From the NCBI GenBank assembly GCA_963759235.1, contig CAVWYO010000007.1, forward strand, positions 310,001-374,000: a stretch of DNA of 64,000 nt, written 5' to 3'. A model generated the notes under the pieces. That model was not told the DNA's origin. It worked only from the letters and a program-made list of their open reading frames with translations, and ran no database searches. The stretch's first letter is position 1, and each line of letters begins with the position of its first letter. The stretch is from Bauldia sp963759235 (lineage in GTDB: Bacteria; Pseudomonadota; Alphaproteobacteria; Rhizobiales; Kaistiaceae). A program made the translations under genes and the position numbers. Of this stretch, positions 36,001 to 45,746 are shown piece after piece.

Positions 36001-36136
36001 CGACCTCGTCGAGGAGGGGGTGACCTGGTTCAAGGATCGCGGCTCGCACTGCGCCTTCATCGAGATTGAGATCGCGAGGCACGGCCTCGCAGGGCAGGCC
36101 GCCCTATCCTTGCGGCGATTGGTTGCGGGCAGATAA
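33014..36136 (+). CDS. Single-module NRPS-like protein: adenylation, carrier, thioesterase and C-terminal beta domain
   Basis: 1040 residues from a TTG that overlaps the upstream stop. Adenylation domain ~25-560: A3 LTSGTTEQPN (~188-198), A5 YGLSECGP (~336), A7 WLRTGDLG (~420), A8 GRVKETIIVNAQKY (~440) and A10 TQLGKVQRLE (~540). Carrier ~585-655 with DFFELGGDSLAAN; Ser at ~610 takes phosphopantetheine. Thioesterase ~710-885, with nucleophile elbow AGVCQGG, Cys in place of Ser (~779), and a later DH in CDHLGVF. C-terminal ~905-1025 is a beta-sandwich-like module (VEVTNSGSSHWAP, IALGNHWLRRDG, LEIDLVEEGVTWF) that I know from glycosyltransferases and sugar-modifying enzymes. There is no condensation domain. 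It could load an amino or fatty acid and transfer or release it onto a glycan; the product is unknown. Confidence 0.85.
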   Translation: MRIEEVSGEGARLAIAYGDGLPEADPSVSLAKALVAASERFPDGKFAYVGSGSDPVFTSYARTLERARRIAQGLRRRGIGPGDKLILYCRRGWNFIPAIWASFLTGAIPVAIARDDSNRHQLRTLTAVMDRIRAVLDSPHLVADDLDETALRRLRFDSVHASALSMLEAEEPAEVAHDAAPDDLALLVLTSGTTEQPNLVSLSARAVLARWWPVLPVHEEATGFLSCWPFDHVMGMGLASPNLPLKAYLPTDRFVQSPTLWLDAIDRLPVTHATMTNFGMALIARGVAAAPDRTWDLGRLRKIGVGGEAIDKDTCRRFCDALRPFGLRPDAVILGYGLSECGPVVGGSRHFSFEEADEAKSFIALDRPTRGHAVRVMHEDDTPCVEGEIGGVEVKGPTMASGYFGDPEAAASLFTPDGWLRTGDLGFLRDGCLTVTGRVKETIIVNAQKYACAEIEAAALSIGGIDAAFAVACDDLFRQELPNGHARFAVFVVAPTVAPDGFADLARRLRLAIRKEFGFAPAYVVPIADDEVPRTQLGKVQRLELARRLRDGGFDDRLAPIGPLIPGAATARQADFATEAERLVSAMFATHLGHDDFGLDQDFFELGGDSLAANSLVHDVEATFGRPLPEELLHDRTSVRRLAAHFGGDVGGDGVIPPGRTAAKARPRRGAGDRLAPEVETRLRKLTAKWAGERVGGDGLMRGLNWGGTKRPIFCCLQSDREFRLLAEHLGPDQPVYAMRSGHIVMNYRNRGIALLARRYIEDLLTVDNTGPYVIAGVCQGGIVAIEMARQIQGSGRDVQLLLVLDASLPGLVKRQPYEGRVALFVSRRSRFSPYRQFRSPEAGWRKLAPAGVQLEVLECDHLGVFTPQMMPDLAEKFRSVLSWASGPPAPRPGVVGGLPKSAYSAGLVVPRRLKLAPAQRFAIDVEVTNSGSSHWAPTNESGIALGNHWLRRDGEIHIWADGRVGLADGVAPGGTVTLSLSMTAPAEPGEYLLEIDLVEEGVTWFKDRGSHCAFIEIEIARHGLAGQAALSLRRLVAGR

Positions 36137-36329
36137 GGCAGGCGAAATCGCGGGAGGAGGCGGGTCTTTCGACGGCAAGGGCGACCTCGCGGGCGCGTTT
36201 CGCTCGCGCCGTCAGGGCCGCCGAAGACGAGAGCCGAGATGCCGGCCGCGATGACGAAGGGAACGCTCGCCCTGAGGGCGGACCGACGACCAGCGCCGCT
36301 GCATCGGTCCCGGCGATGGTACCGTTCCA

Positions 36330-36412
36330 GACGTTGGGCTGGGCCAGCGTCGTGGAGAAACGAATTGTAGCCGTGCGACCCGCCCAGCGCCAGCCGTCCC
36401 AATCCGCCGTCC
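36330..36412 (-). pseudogene. Decayed RTX C-terminal fragment (remnant 1)
   Basis: Read on the minus strand this stretch gives GGLGRLALGGSHGYN and, after a frame change, STTLAQPNVWNGTI, which recall GGLGNDTLIGGSHVDKF and the following F-D-T-x-L-x-x-A-T-N segment of the intact RTX proteins. It also matches remnant 2 at the DNA level around CCAGCGTCGTGGAGAA and GTGCGACCCGCC. No reading frame is kept. The rest of 36137-36468 shows nothing I can name. Confidence 0.4.
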
Positions 36413-36468
36413 TCCTCGGTCATGGTAGACCTCGCCCGCAAGAGCGGCGTCCCGTGCCGCCGTTGACC

Positions 36469-37232
36469 ATGGTGGTGCTCAATGCGCCGATCGTCGTCTA
36501 CACGTGGCAGCCGGTTGTTGACGGACTGCAGAAAACCGGCCTCGTCACCGTCACGCTCGGTCGGCTTCCATGAACTCGACCTCAGATACTCTTCTCCAGG
36601 CCATCTCGCCGGCACGGAAGGTCGAAATGCGTGGTCGAAACGCTTGTCCGCGCCGGGTGCCGGGTCGATTCGACCGATCCCTATCGCTCCAATTCGGCCT
36701 TGCATGTTTTCAGGGCTGGTGCTGAGCCTGCTTTCCGGCAACGTGGCCAGCCTCGACGACCTGGCCACGCATAGCGACGACGCGGCCGCCATATTCCGCA
36801 CGATGGGTCTCAAATCCTCCTCTTCGGGCAAGCTGTTCGATCAGTATCTCGCGGGCGGATTGGGGGCGGAACCGATGGTCGTCGGCTACGAGAACAGCTG
36901 ATTGAATGGATTCTCGCCGATGCCGACCGCTGGGCCGCCATCCAGGCGAGTTCGGCGCCCAAGCCGGTGATGCTGTATCCCAAGCCGACGTCTATTCCGC
37001 CCATCCGCTCGTCATCATCGATCCGGCCGCCGACCCGATGCTGGAAGCCATGCTCAGTCCGCGGCTCCAGGACATCGCCTGGACCCGGCACGGATTCCGC
37101 GGTCGCCTCGGTCAGCCGGCAGGCAATGGCGAAAGTGCCGTGAAGGGGTTGCTGCCGCAGGAAGTCAGCTCCGTCCTACCCATGCCGGACGCCGACGTCA
37201 TGCTCGCCCTTCTGGCGAAACTCGCGGTTTGA
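36469..37232 (+). pseudogene. Decayed periplasmic solute-binding protein gene
   Basis: Pieces of one protein can be read in order but in shifting frames: MVVLNAPIVVYTWQPVVDGL at 36469; CRVDSTDPYRSNSA near 36650; SGLVLSLLSGNVASLDD through AEPMVVGYENS to 36901; LIEWILADADRWAAIQAS from 36910; VYSAHPLVIIDPAADPMLEAM, then RLQDIAWTRHGFRG and LPQEVSSVLPMPDADVMLALLAKL to 37232. At least four frame breaks and no start region remain. The order and the HPLVIIDP and AWTRHGFRG motifs look like an ABC/TRAP-type extracellular solute-binding protein (SBP_bac_11-like, from memory). It is dead as a gene. Confidence 0.65.
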
Positions 37233-37304
37233 CTGCCCCGAGCCTCCGCCGCCGGCCGTTGCGCGGCGAGCCGGTGCCCCCGAAGGACGGCGTCCGGGCG
37301 CAAG

Positions 37305-37385
37305 TCGGCACCGTGTCGACGTTGCGTCGCGGGGTCCAGCGTCGTGGAGAAGACAAGTTGTCGGTGTGCGACCCGCCGACGACAC
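37305..37385 (-). pseudogene. Decayed RTX fragment (remnant 2)
   Basis: On the minus strand the sequence reads GGSHTDN, then in the next frame LVFSTTLDPAT, then NVDTV in another frame. This corresponds residue by residue to GGSHVDKFVFDTLLNAATNVDTV in the intact copy at 12385-13482, with two frame breaks. It lies about 20 bases downstream of the stop of the intact paralogue at 37407, so it is the leftover of a further tandem copy. Confidence 0.6.
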
Positions 37386-37406
37386 CGGCAAGGCAACCCG
37401 GCAGCT

Positions 37407-38537
37407 TCAGGCGATCACTACGAAGTCGCTGGCGTGGAGGTTGAGCCCCTTGTCGAGCTTGGCGAACTGCACGTCGCCTCCGGGGTCGGTGCCGTTGGAG
37501 TCGTAGAGGAGCGCCCCGGTGTGCTTGTTGTAGATGATGCGGTCGTCGAGGTCGTGGGCGGCGATTCCCTTGTGGAACTCGGCGCCGGTGAGGGTTCCCA
37601 GCCCGCTGAGCGCCGCGAAGATGCCCTTGCTGAGGAGGAGCTGGTCGGTCCCGGGATCGAAGTGCTTGACCCGATCGACATTGGTTGCCGGGTTCAGCGT
37701 CGCATCGAAGACGAACTGGTCTTTGTGCGGCCCGGCGATCAGCGTGTCGTTGCCGTCGCCGCCATAAACCTTGCCGGCGTGGCCGCCGGCATTCTTGAAG
37801 GTGTCGTTGCCGGGGCCGAGATACACCTCGCCCTTGATCTGCCCGTCGTTGACGATCTTGTCGGCGGCGGGGCCGCCAATGACGTTGCCTTTGATCTTGC
37901 CGTGGTTCTCCACCAACAGGTTTCCCGGTCCAGTGTTTGCGATCGAGGCAGTAACCCCTTTGATCGTTCCGCCTGACTTGTTGACGATGGTGGTCTTCAG
38001 CCCGGCAAGGAAGACTTGGGCGTATATGCCGACCGTGCCACCACCGATCGCGCCGGAATTTTCAATCGTCGGCCCGTCGGTCGCGCCGGCCGTGGCTACC
38101 GACGCGAAAACGCCGACTGAGGCCCCGAAGATGTGGCCGGTGTTGGTGAGGTTGAAATTGGACACGTCGCCGGCGGCCACGCCGTAGCTGGCCAAGCCAA
38201 TGATGCTGCCATCATTCGTGACGGTCATGTTTTTGGCGCCGACAACGTTCCCCACGACAACACCAAAGTCGCCGACGATGCTGCCGTTCGCCTTGTTGAT
38301 GACGGTGCCGTTCTTCGCTGCCTGGAAGTAGACGCCGAAGCTGACGCCGGAGGCTTGGCCAAAGACCTCGCCCTTGTTGACCAGCTTGCTACCGTTGAAG
38401 CTGCTGTAAACCGCTGCCGCCGCGGGATTCCCCGTCCCGACCAGGACGCCGTCGGCGATGGTCCATGTCTTGCCCGGCCCGGCATAGATGATGGCCGGAG
38501 CTATGGGATTGTAGATGTCTGTGTGCTGGGTGGGCAT
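37407..38537 (-). CDS. Beta-repeat/RTX protein, family copy 2
   Basis: 376 residues with the family signature (MPTQHTDIYNP, then YAGPGKTWTIADGVLVGTG). The body is made of I-x-N-x-G-x-I-x-G repeats (VTNDGSIIG, LTNTGHIFG, IVNKSGGTIKG, IVNDGQIKGEVYLG), then one clear RTX unit (YGGDGNDTLIAG) and the conserved C-terminal DQFVFDATLNPATNVDRVKHF...DKGLNLHASDFVVIA. AAGGAG lies 7 bases before the ATG. It has the same architecture as copy 3, 89 bases upstream, with near-identical DNA at the 3' ends; a recent tandem duplication is likely. No signal peptide; type I secretion is likely. Confidence 0.78.
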   Translation of the reverse strand: MPTQHTDIYNPIAPAIIYAGPGKTWTIADGVLVGTGNPAAAAVYSSFNGSKLVNKGEVFGQASGVSFGVYFQAAKNGTVINKANGSIVGDFGVVVGNVVGAKNMTVTNDGSIIGLASYGVAAGDVSNFNLTNTGHIFGASVGVFASVATAGATDGPTIENSGAIGGGTVGIYAQVFLAGLKTTIVNKSGGTIKGVTASIANTGPGNLLVENHGKIKGNVIGGPAADKIVNDGQIKGEVYLGPGNDTFKNAGGHAGKVYGGDGNDTLIAGPHKDQFVFDATLNPATNVDRVKHFDPGTDQLLLSKGIFAALSGLGTLTGAEFHKGIAAHDLDDRIIYNKHTGALLYDSNGTDPGGDVQFAKLDKGLNLHASDFVVIA

Positions 38538-38626
38538 GACGTTTCTCCTTTAGGGGTTCCGCTGTCAGCGGCCTTCGGGGTGGCGGCGCGACGGGGGTCG
38601 TCCAGTCGTAGGCCGCCGTCGCCTGC

Positions 38627-39736
38627 TCAGGCAATCACCACGAAGTCGCTGGCGTGGAGGTTGAGCCCCTTGTCGAGCTTGGCGAACTGTATGTCGCCTC
38701 CGCCACCGTCACCGTTGGAGTCGTAGATGAGTGCCCCGGTCGTCTTGTTGTAGATGATGCGGTCGTCAGCGTCGTGGGCCTGGGTTCCCTTGTGGAACTC
38801 GGCGCTGGTGAGGGTTCCCAGCCCGCTGATCGTCGGGAAGAAGGTCTGGTCGAGGATGAGCTTGTCGGTGCCAGGGTCGAAGTGCTTGACCCGATCGACA
38901 TTGGTCGCGGGGTTGAGCGCCGTGTCGAAGACGAACTGGTCCTTGTGCGGCCCAGCGATCAGGGTGTCGTTGCCGTCGCCGCCGTGGATCCTGCCGGCAG
39001 TGCCGCCGGCGTTCTTGAAGGTATCGTTGCCGGAGCCGAGAAACACCTCGCCCTTGATCTGCCCGGCGTTGACGACCTTGTCATGGGTATTGGCGCCGGA
39101 CGCTACAACATTGCCTTTGATCTTGCCGTCGTTGTCGAGCGACAGCTTTCCCGTCGGGATGTAGATAGAAGCGACAGCTCCCTGGATCGTGCCGCCCGGC
39201 TTGTTGTGGACGGTCGTCGTCAGCCCGGGAAGGACGGAACCGTATATGCCAAAATTGGCAGACTTGATCAGGCCGGAATTATCGATCGTCGGCCCGTCCG
39301 TCGCGCCGCCCGCGACCACCGTTGCCTGAACGCCGACCACAGGTCCAAAGATCTTGCCGGTGTTGGTGAGATCGAAATTCGACACATCGGAGGCATACAC
39401 GCCGACACCGGTGACGGCGACGATGGTCCCGTCGTTCATGACGGTCATGTTCTTACCGCCGGCGCCACTCCCGAGGATGACACCGTAGCTGCCGACAATG
39501 CTGGCCCCCGCCTTGTTGATGACAGTGCCGTTCTTTTGTGCCTGGAAAGTCACGCCAGACCCTGGACTAAAGATATCGCCGTTGTTGACCAGCTTGCTTC
39601 CGTTGTGGAGGCTGTAGACTGTAGTGACGCCCGAGCCGACCAGCACCCCGTTGGCGATGGTCCATGTCTTGCCAGGACCGGCATAATTGATGGCCGGGGC
39701 GGCGGGGTTGTAGATGTCCGTATGTTGCGTTGGCAT
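38627..39736 (-). CDS. Beta-repeat/RTX protein, family copy 3
   Basis: 369 residues from ATG 39736, chosen because MPTQHTD aligns with the start of copy 2 and AGGAG lies 7-8 bases upstream; an ATG two codons earlier is too close to that ribosome site. The layout follows copy 2: N-terminal signature, repeats such as VINKAGASIVG, VMNDGTIVA, LTNTGKIFG, VVNAGQIKGEVFLG, then HGGDGNDTLIAGPHKDQFVF and the C-terminal SDFVVIA. It differs most in the middle repeats, which suggests the surface of a beta-helix is diverging while both ends are held. Confidence 0.78.
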   Translation of the reverse strand: MPTQHTDIYNPAAPAINYAGPGKTWTIANGVLVGSGVTTVYSLHNGSKLVNNGDIFSPGSGVTFQAQKNGTVINKAGASIVGSYGVILGSGAGGKNMTVMNDGTIVAVTGVGVYASDVSNFDLTNTGKIFGPVVGVQATVVAGGATDGPTIDNSGLIKSANFGIYGSVLPGLTTTVHNKPGGTIQGAVASIYIPTGKLSLDNDGKIKGNVVASGANTHDKVVNAGQIKGEVFLGSGNDTFKNAGGTAGRIHGGDGNDTLIAGPHKDQFVFDTALNPATNVDRVKHFDPGTDKLILDQTFFPTISGLGTLTSAEFHKGTQAHDADDRIIYNKTTGALIYDSNGDGGGGDIQFAKLDKGLNLHASDFVVIA

Positions 39737-40040
39737 CCTCATTCTCCTGTTGTCGTCCGCATGTCAGCGGAACTCGTGTGCGTCACGGCTCGGCTGACGG
39801 TGCCGTTCCCGTCCATTGCCCGAATGAAGGAGAGGACGCTCACAAGAACGGGCTCCGACAGACGCATACTCTCACTGCCCTCGGTCGCCTTCTCGCAAGC
39901 GCGCCAAGATACGCCAGGCAAAACGCGTCGGCCAGCCTTTCGTTTCCACGCCGCCGGGCCTGGCGGCGCGTCTTATGGCGCGAGCAGCGACGAAAATGGC
40001 CTGCCACCCGATGCTGTCGTTCGGGCCGCCCGGCGCCTCT
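39737..40040. other. Gene-free stretch upstream of RTX copy 3
   Basis: 304 bases between the RTX gene start and the stop of the REC-EAL gene, both minus strand. It should hold the promoter of the RTX gene(s). I see no clear -35/-10 pair, palindrome, RNA gene or conserved short frame. Confidence 0.3.
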
Positions 40041-41309
40041 TCAGGCGGACGTGCGCAATTCGCGATCGGTGCGGACGAGCGCCGCGAGATGGTCGCCCAA
40101 ATTCGCCTCGAGCTGAGCGAGCAGGAAGGCCTTCGGCATGGCGTGGGCGAACAGGAAGCCTTGGGCGACGTCGCAGCCGAGGTCCTGGATGGTCGCCAGA
40201 TCCTCCGCGGTCTCGATGCCTTCGGCAACAGCAAGGCTGCCGAAACGGTGCGCCAGCCCGACCACGGTCCGGCAGATCTCGGCGTTGCCGGCATCGCGGC
40301 TGCAGTCGCCGACGAAGCTCCTGTCAAGCTTCAGTTCGGCAAAGGGGAGTTCCTTGAGCCGCGCCAGCGAGGAGTAGCCGCGGCCAAAGTCGTCGATGGC
40401 GAGCGAAACCCGATAGATGCGGAGCTGGGTGGCGATCTCGTGGACGGTCGGAATATCGCGGACGACCTGGTCCTCGGTAATCTCCAGGATGATCCCCGGC
40501 CAATCGCCTCGGGCCATACGGTGGTCGCGGACGATTGCCGGGATCGGCAGTTGGATCAGCGCTTCGACCGGCACGTTGATCGCGAGCTGCAGGGTGTGGC
40601 CGGCGGCCGCGAACTCGGCGGTCGCCGCCAGCGCCGAGCCCAACGCGTGCTCGGCGAGAGCGACCTGATCGGCCGCCGCGGCATCCGGCAGGAAGCCCTG
40701 CGGCGGCACGATGCCGCGTTCGGGATGGCGGACCCGCGCCAGGCCTTCGGCTCCGACCACACGCCCGCTGCGGAGATCGACCTTGGGCTGATACCAGAAC
40801 TCGACCCAGTTGTTGTCGAGCGCTTCGCGAAGATCGACGCGCGCCGGCGACGCGACGCCAGCGTCGGGCTGGTCCGCGGGAGCAGGCGACGCGGCGTGCG
40901 GCGGCTCGCCCGGCCTGACGCGTTCCTCGGCCACGATCCGCTCGATGGCATCGATCAGAAACGGCTTGGCGAGCGGCGCACGCATGCGCAGACCATGGCG
41001 CTCGCCGACCTGCCGCACGTCATCAAGCAGCGCCCGGTTGTTGCCGCTCATCAACTGGACGACGCCGGCGAAGCCGTGCTCGGCAAGACCGCGGATCGCG
41101 TCGATCGCATCCGAATTGCCCAGCGATATGTCCAGGAAGATGAGATCGGGTGACCGCCGCCGAAGGCCATCCATCATCGAGCCAACGTCGACGAAGCGCT
41201 CGGCCGTCGCCCCGCAGTGGTTCAACGCGGTGGCGAGGAGCCGTCCGATCGCCGGCTCGTCATCAACGATATAGCACAGCGGGAGACGCCCACTCGGGCT
41301 GATTGCCAC
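40041..41309 (-). CDS. Response regulator receiver-EAL protein (c-di-GMP phosphodiesterase)
   Basis: 422 residues from GTG 41309; the frame is open to a GTG at 41402, but those 31 residues look non-coding. The N-terminus is a receiver domain (CYIVDDEPAIGRLLATAL, phospho-acceptor Asp in DLIFLDISLG, Lys in LAKPF). From ~155 it is an EAL domain: AEGLARVRHPERG (EAL as EGL), LQLAINVPVEAL, ILEITEDQ, LAIDDFGRGYSSL, LKLDRSFVGD and VAEGIETAEDL. The metal and base residues of these motifs are kept, so it probably cleaves c-di-GMP under control by phosphorylation. It is divergent from a CHASE-type hybrid kinase, its natural partner. Confidence 0.85.
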   Translation of the reverse strand: MAISPSGRLPLCYIVDDEPAIGRLLATALNHCGATAERFVDVGSMMDGLRRRSPDLIFLDISLGNSDAIDAIRGLAEHGFAGVVQLMSGNNRALLDDVRQVGERHGLRMRAPLAKPFLIDAIERIVAEERVRPGEPPHAASPAPADQPDAGVASPARVDLREALDNNWVEFWYQPKVDLRSGRVVGAEGLARVRHPERGIVPPQGFLPDAAAADQVALAEHALGSALAATAEFAAAGHTLQLAINVPVEALIQLPIPAIVRDHRMARGDWPGIILEITEDQVVRDIPTVHEIATQLRIYRVSLAIDDFGRGYSSLARLKELPFAELKLDRSFVGDCSRDAGNAEICRTVVGLAHRFGSLAVAEGIETAEDLATIQDLGCDVAQGFLFAHAMPKAFLLAQLEANLGDHLAALVRTDRELRTSA

Positions 41310-41490
41310 TGGTCCGATCCACTGCTGTAGCCCAGCACACAAACCACAACGACGTGCGGTCGATCTTGTTACCGAGGTCTTAATTTTGGGTTGAAGGATC
41401 ACACCGCCACAATTGGGCGCGAGCGACTCGGAGAATCGGTTAGCGTGCCGTTAACCGCCCGCCCGCTAGCAATGGCGGCTGGAGGGCCCG

Positions 41491-43737
41491 ATGGCAATCT
41501 CGCGATCGCTTCGCCGGTGGTTGCCGCCCATTGCCGTTGGGGCGATCGGCGTCGTCGTGTCATCGCTGGCGTTCTGGGTGGCAACCGAGATCGACGACCG
41601 CCGAATCCGCAACCAACTCGATTTTCGATCGGAATGGCGGGCCCGCGACATCGAGGCGAAGGTCCGCCTGGCCGGCAACGCGGTCGACAACATCGCCAAC
41701 AGCATGGCGGCGAACCCCGACCTCGATGCGGCGCAGTTCGACCGGATCGCCACGCGCGCCCGCCAGGACCTCGATCATGTGAACGCCCTGCAATGGGCGC
41801 CGCGGGTGCCGCGGGCCGACATCGCCGCGTTCGAGCGTTCCGCGATCTCGCATGGGCTGCCGGGCTATCACGTGTTCGACGTCGACCGGAGCTTCCAGCC
41901 GACCGAGCTGGCCGACCGCGCCGACTACTTCCCGGTCCTCTTCGACATGCACTTCGAGGGGAGCAGGCAGGTCACCGGCCTGGCGCTCGGTCGATACGAG
42001 GGACGCCGCGTTCCGATGGAGAAGGCCCGCGACGAGGGACGCCCCGTCGCGACGCTGCCGGTGCGACCGGTCGGGCCGAAAACCGCCGACCTCGTCTATC
42101 TCCTGTTTTGGCCGGTCTACGACGGCATCGACGTACCGGCAACCGTCGACGCGAGGCGCGCCATGCTGCGCGGCTACGCCATCGCCAACTACAATCTCGC
42201 CGCACTGCTCGCCGCGGCGATGCGCGACACGCCCGAGATCGGCGCGACGATTCACTTCGCGATCGCCGCGGCCCACCAGGAAAACCCGGTGGAGAACGCC
42301 GTGTTGGTCTATTCGGCGGCAAGCGGCAAGATCGAGCCGCCGGCGGCGACCGGGGCGACCGACCCTCCGGCCATGCGCACCGCCCATCAATTCGACGTCT
42401 TCGACCAACATTGGGACCTGACCTTCGACTATTCCCCGGCCGCTGTGGCCCAACTGCGTTCGCACGGCGCCTGGGGCTGGCTTCTGGCGGGACTGCTCCT
42501 GACGGCATCGCTGGTCGTCTACGTGGCGCGCCAACGTGGACGGTCGGCGGCGGTCGAGGCCCTGGCCGACCAACGCACCGCCGAATTGCAGAACGCCAGC
42601 GCCCAGTTGCAGCACGCCCAGAAGATGGAGATCATCGGCAGCTTCACCGGCGGGATGGCGCACGACTTCAACAATCTTCTTGCCATCATCATCGGCAATC
42701 TCGACATCCTGCGTCGGCGCGCCAAGGACGACGACGAGATTCGAGAGCTCGCCGACGAAGCGCTCGACGCGGCGACGCGGGGCGCCGATCTGACGCAACG
42801 GCTGCTCGCCTTCGCCCGTCGCCAACCGCTGCGGCCGCAGCGTGTCGAACTCAATCAACTGATCACCGAGATCACCAAGCTGCTCCGTCGCACGCTCGGC
42901 GAAGACATCGAGGTCACTCTCACTTTGGCACCGGACGTGTGGCCGGTCGTCATCGACCGCGCCCAGCTGGAGGCGGCGCTGGCCAACCTGGCGACCAACG
43001 CCCGCGATGCGATGCCGAGCGGCGGCCACTTGACCATTGCAACCACCAACCGCCGTCTCGACTCTCACTACGCGGCGGCACACGCCGACGTCGTCGCCGG
43101 CAACTACGCGGTGATCGAGGTCAGCGACACCGGCAGCGGCATGTCGGCGGAAACGGCCGAGAAGATCTTCGACCCGTTCTTCACGACGAAAGACGAGGGC
43201 AAGGGCACCGGCCTCGGCCTCAGCATGGTCTACGGCCTGATGAAACAGTCGGGCGGCCACGTCGCCGTCTACAGCGAGCCCGGCGTCGGCACCACCTTTC
43301 GCCTCTACCTTCCACGCGTCGAAGCAGCGGCGACCGAGGCGGCCCAACCGGTCGCCGCGGACGACCGCCGCGGTAACGGCGAGACCGTGCTCGCCGTCGA
43401 GGACAATCCGTCATTGCGCCGCGTCGTGGTGCGCCAGCTTCACGAACTCGGCTACCGGGTGATCGAAGCCGACAACGCCGCGGCGGCGCTGACCGTCCTT
43501 CAGCGCCAGCCGGTCGATGTTCTGTTCACCGATGTGGTCATGGGCGGCGGCATCACCGGCCTCGATCTGGCGGAGACGGTCGAGGCAACCTGGCCGAATG
43601 TCCGGGTCCTGGTGACCTCCGGCTTCCCCGACGGCAAGGCCGGCAACGCCGGCGCACGGCGGGCGGCGCCACTCCTCAGCAAGCCGTATCGTCGGGAGGA
43701 CCTGGCAAAGGCCCTCCGCCAGGCGCTCGACGCCTGA
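41491..43737 (+). CDS. CHASE-domain hybrid sensor histidine kinase with C-terminal receiver
   Basis: 748 residues, GGAGGG just upstream of the ATG. One transmembrane helix at ~12-32, a periplasmic CHASE-like domain to ~325 (LQWAPRVPRADIAAFER, PGYHVFDVDRSFQPTELADRADYFPVLF) and a second helix at ~330-350. The kinase core has SFTGGMAHDFNNLLAIIIGNLDIL (phospho-His), LANLATNARDAMP (N box), IEVSDTGSGM, and GKGTGLGLSMVYG. The last ~120 residues are a receiver (LAVEDNPSLRRV, Asp in DVLFTDVVMGG, Lys in LSKPYR). The HDFNN class usually phosphorylates its own REC or a separate regulator; the REC-EAL protein divergent to it is a good target. Confidence 0.88.
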   Translation: MAISRSLRRWLPPIAVGAIGVVVSSLAFWVATEIDDRRIRNQLDFRSEWRARDIEAKVRLAGNAVDNIANSMAANPDLDAAQFDRIATRARQDLDHVNALQWAPRVPRADIAAFERSAISHGLPGYHVFDVDRSFQPTELADRADYFPVLFDMHFEGSRQVTGLALGRYEGRRVPMEKARDEGRPVATLPVRPVGPKTADLVYLLFWPVYDGIDVPATVDARRAMLRGYAIANYNLAALLAAAMRDTPEIGATIHFAIAAAHQENPVENAVLVYSAASGKIEPPAATGATDPPAMRTAHQFDVFDQHWDLTFDYSPAAVAQLRSHGAWGWLLAGLLLTASLVVYVARQRGRSAAVEALADQRTAELQNASAQLQHAQKMEIIGSFTGGMAHDFNNLLAIIIGNLDILRRRAKDDDEIRELADEALDAATRGADLTQRLLAFARRQPLRPQRVELNQLITEITKLLRRTLGEDIEVTLTLAPDVWPVVIDRAQLEAALANLATNARDAMPSGGHLTIATTNRRLDSHYAAAHADVVAGNYAVIEVSDTGSGMSAETAEKIFDPFFTTKDEGKGTGLGLSMVYGLMKQSGGHVAVYSEPGVGTTFRLYLPRVEAAATEAAQPVAADDRRGNGETVLAVEDNPSLRRVVVRQLHELGYRVIEADNAAAALTVLQRQPVDVLFTDVVMGGGITGLDLAETVEATWPNVRVLVTSGFPDGKAGNAGARRAAPLLSKPYRREDLAKALRQALDA

Positions 43738-43843
43738 ACCGCGCCGGCGGCAGCGCCAGCGCCCTGCCGGCTCGCCCCGGTGCGCCCGATCTCGACGAAA
43801 AGAGCTGGATTTCGGATTCGCTCCTCTGCCAGCATGCCTTTCG

Positions 43844-45694
<1,851 letters not shown>

Positions 45695-45746
45695 TGGAAG
45701 CTGATGGGGCGACTCGCGCCTCACCGTAGCGTGAACCGGAAGGGCG

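Noticed and set aside
41380..41394. Second CtrA-like site (TTAA-N7-TTGA) upstream of the REC-EAL gene
   Set aside because: One mismatch, no known link between CtrA and this gene, and about two such sites are expected by chance in the window.
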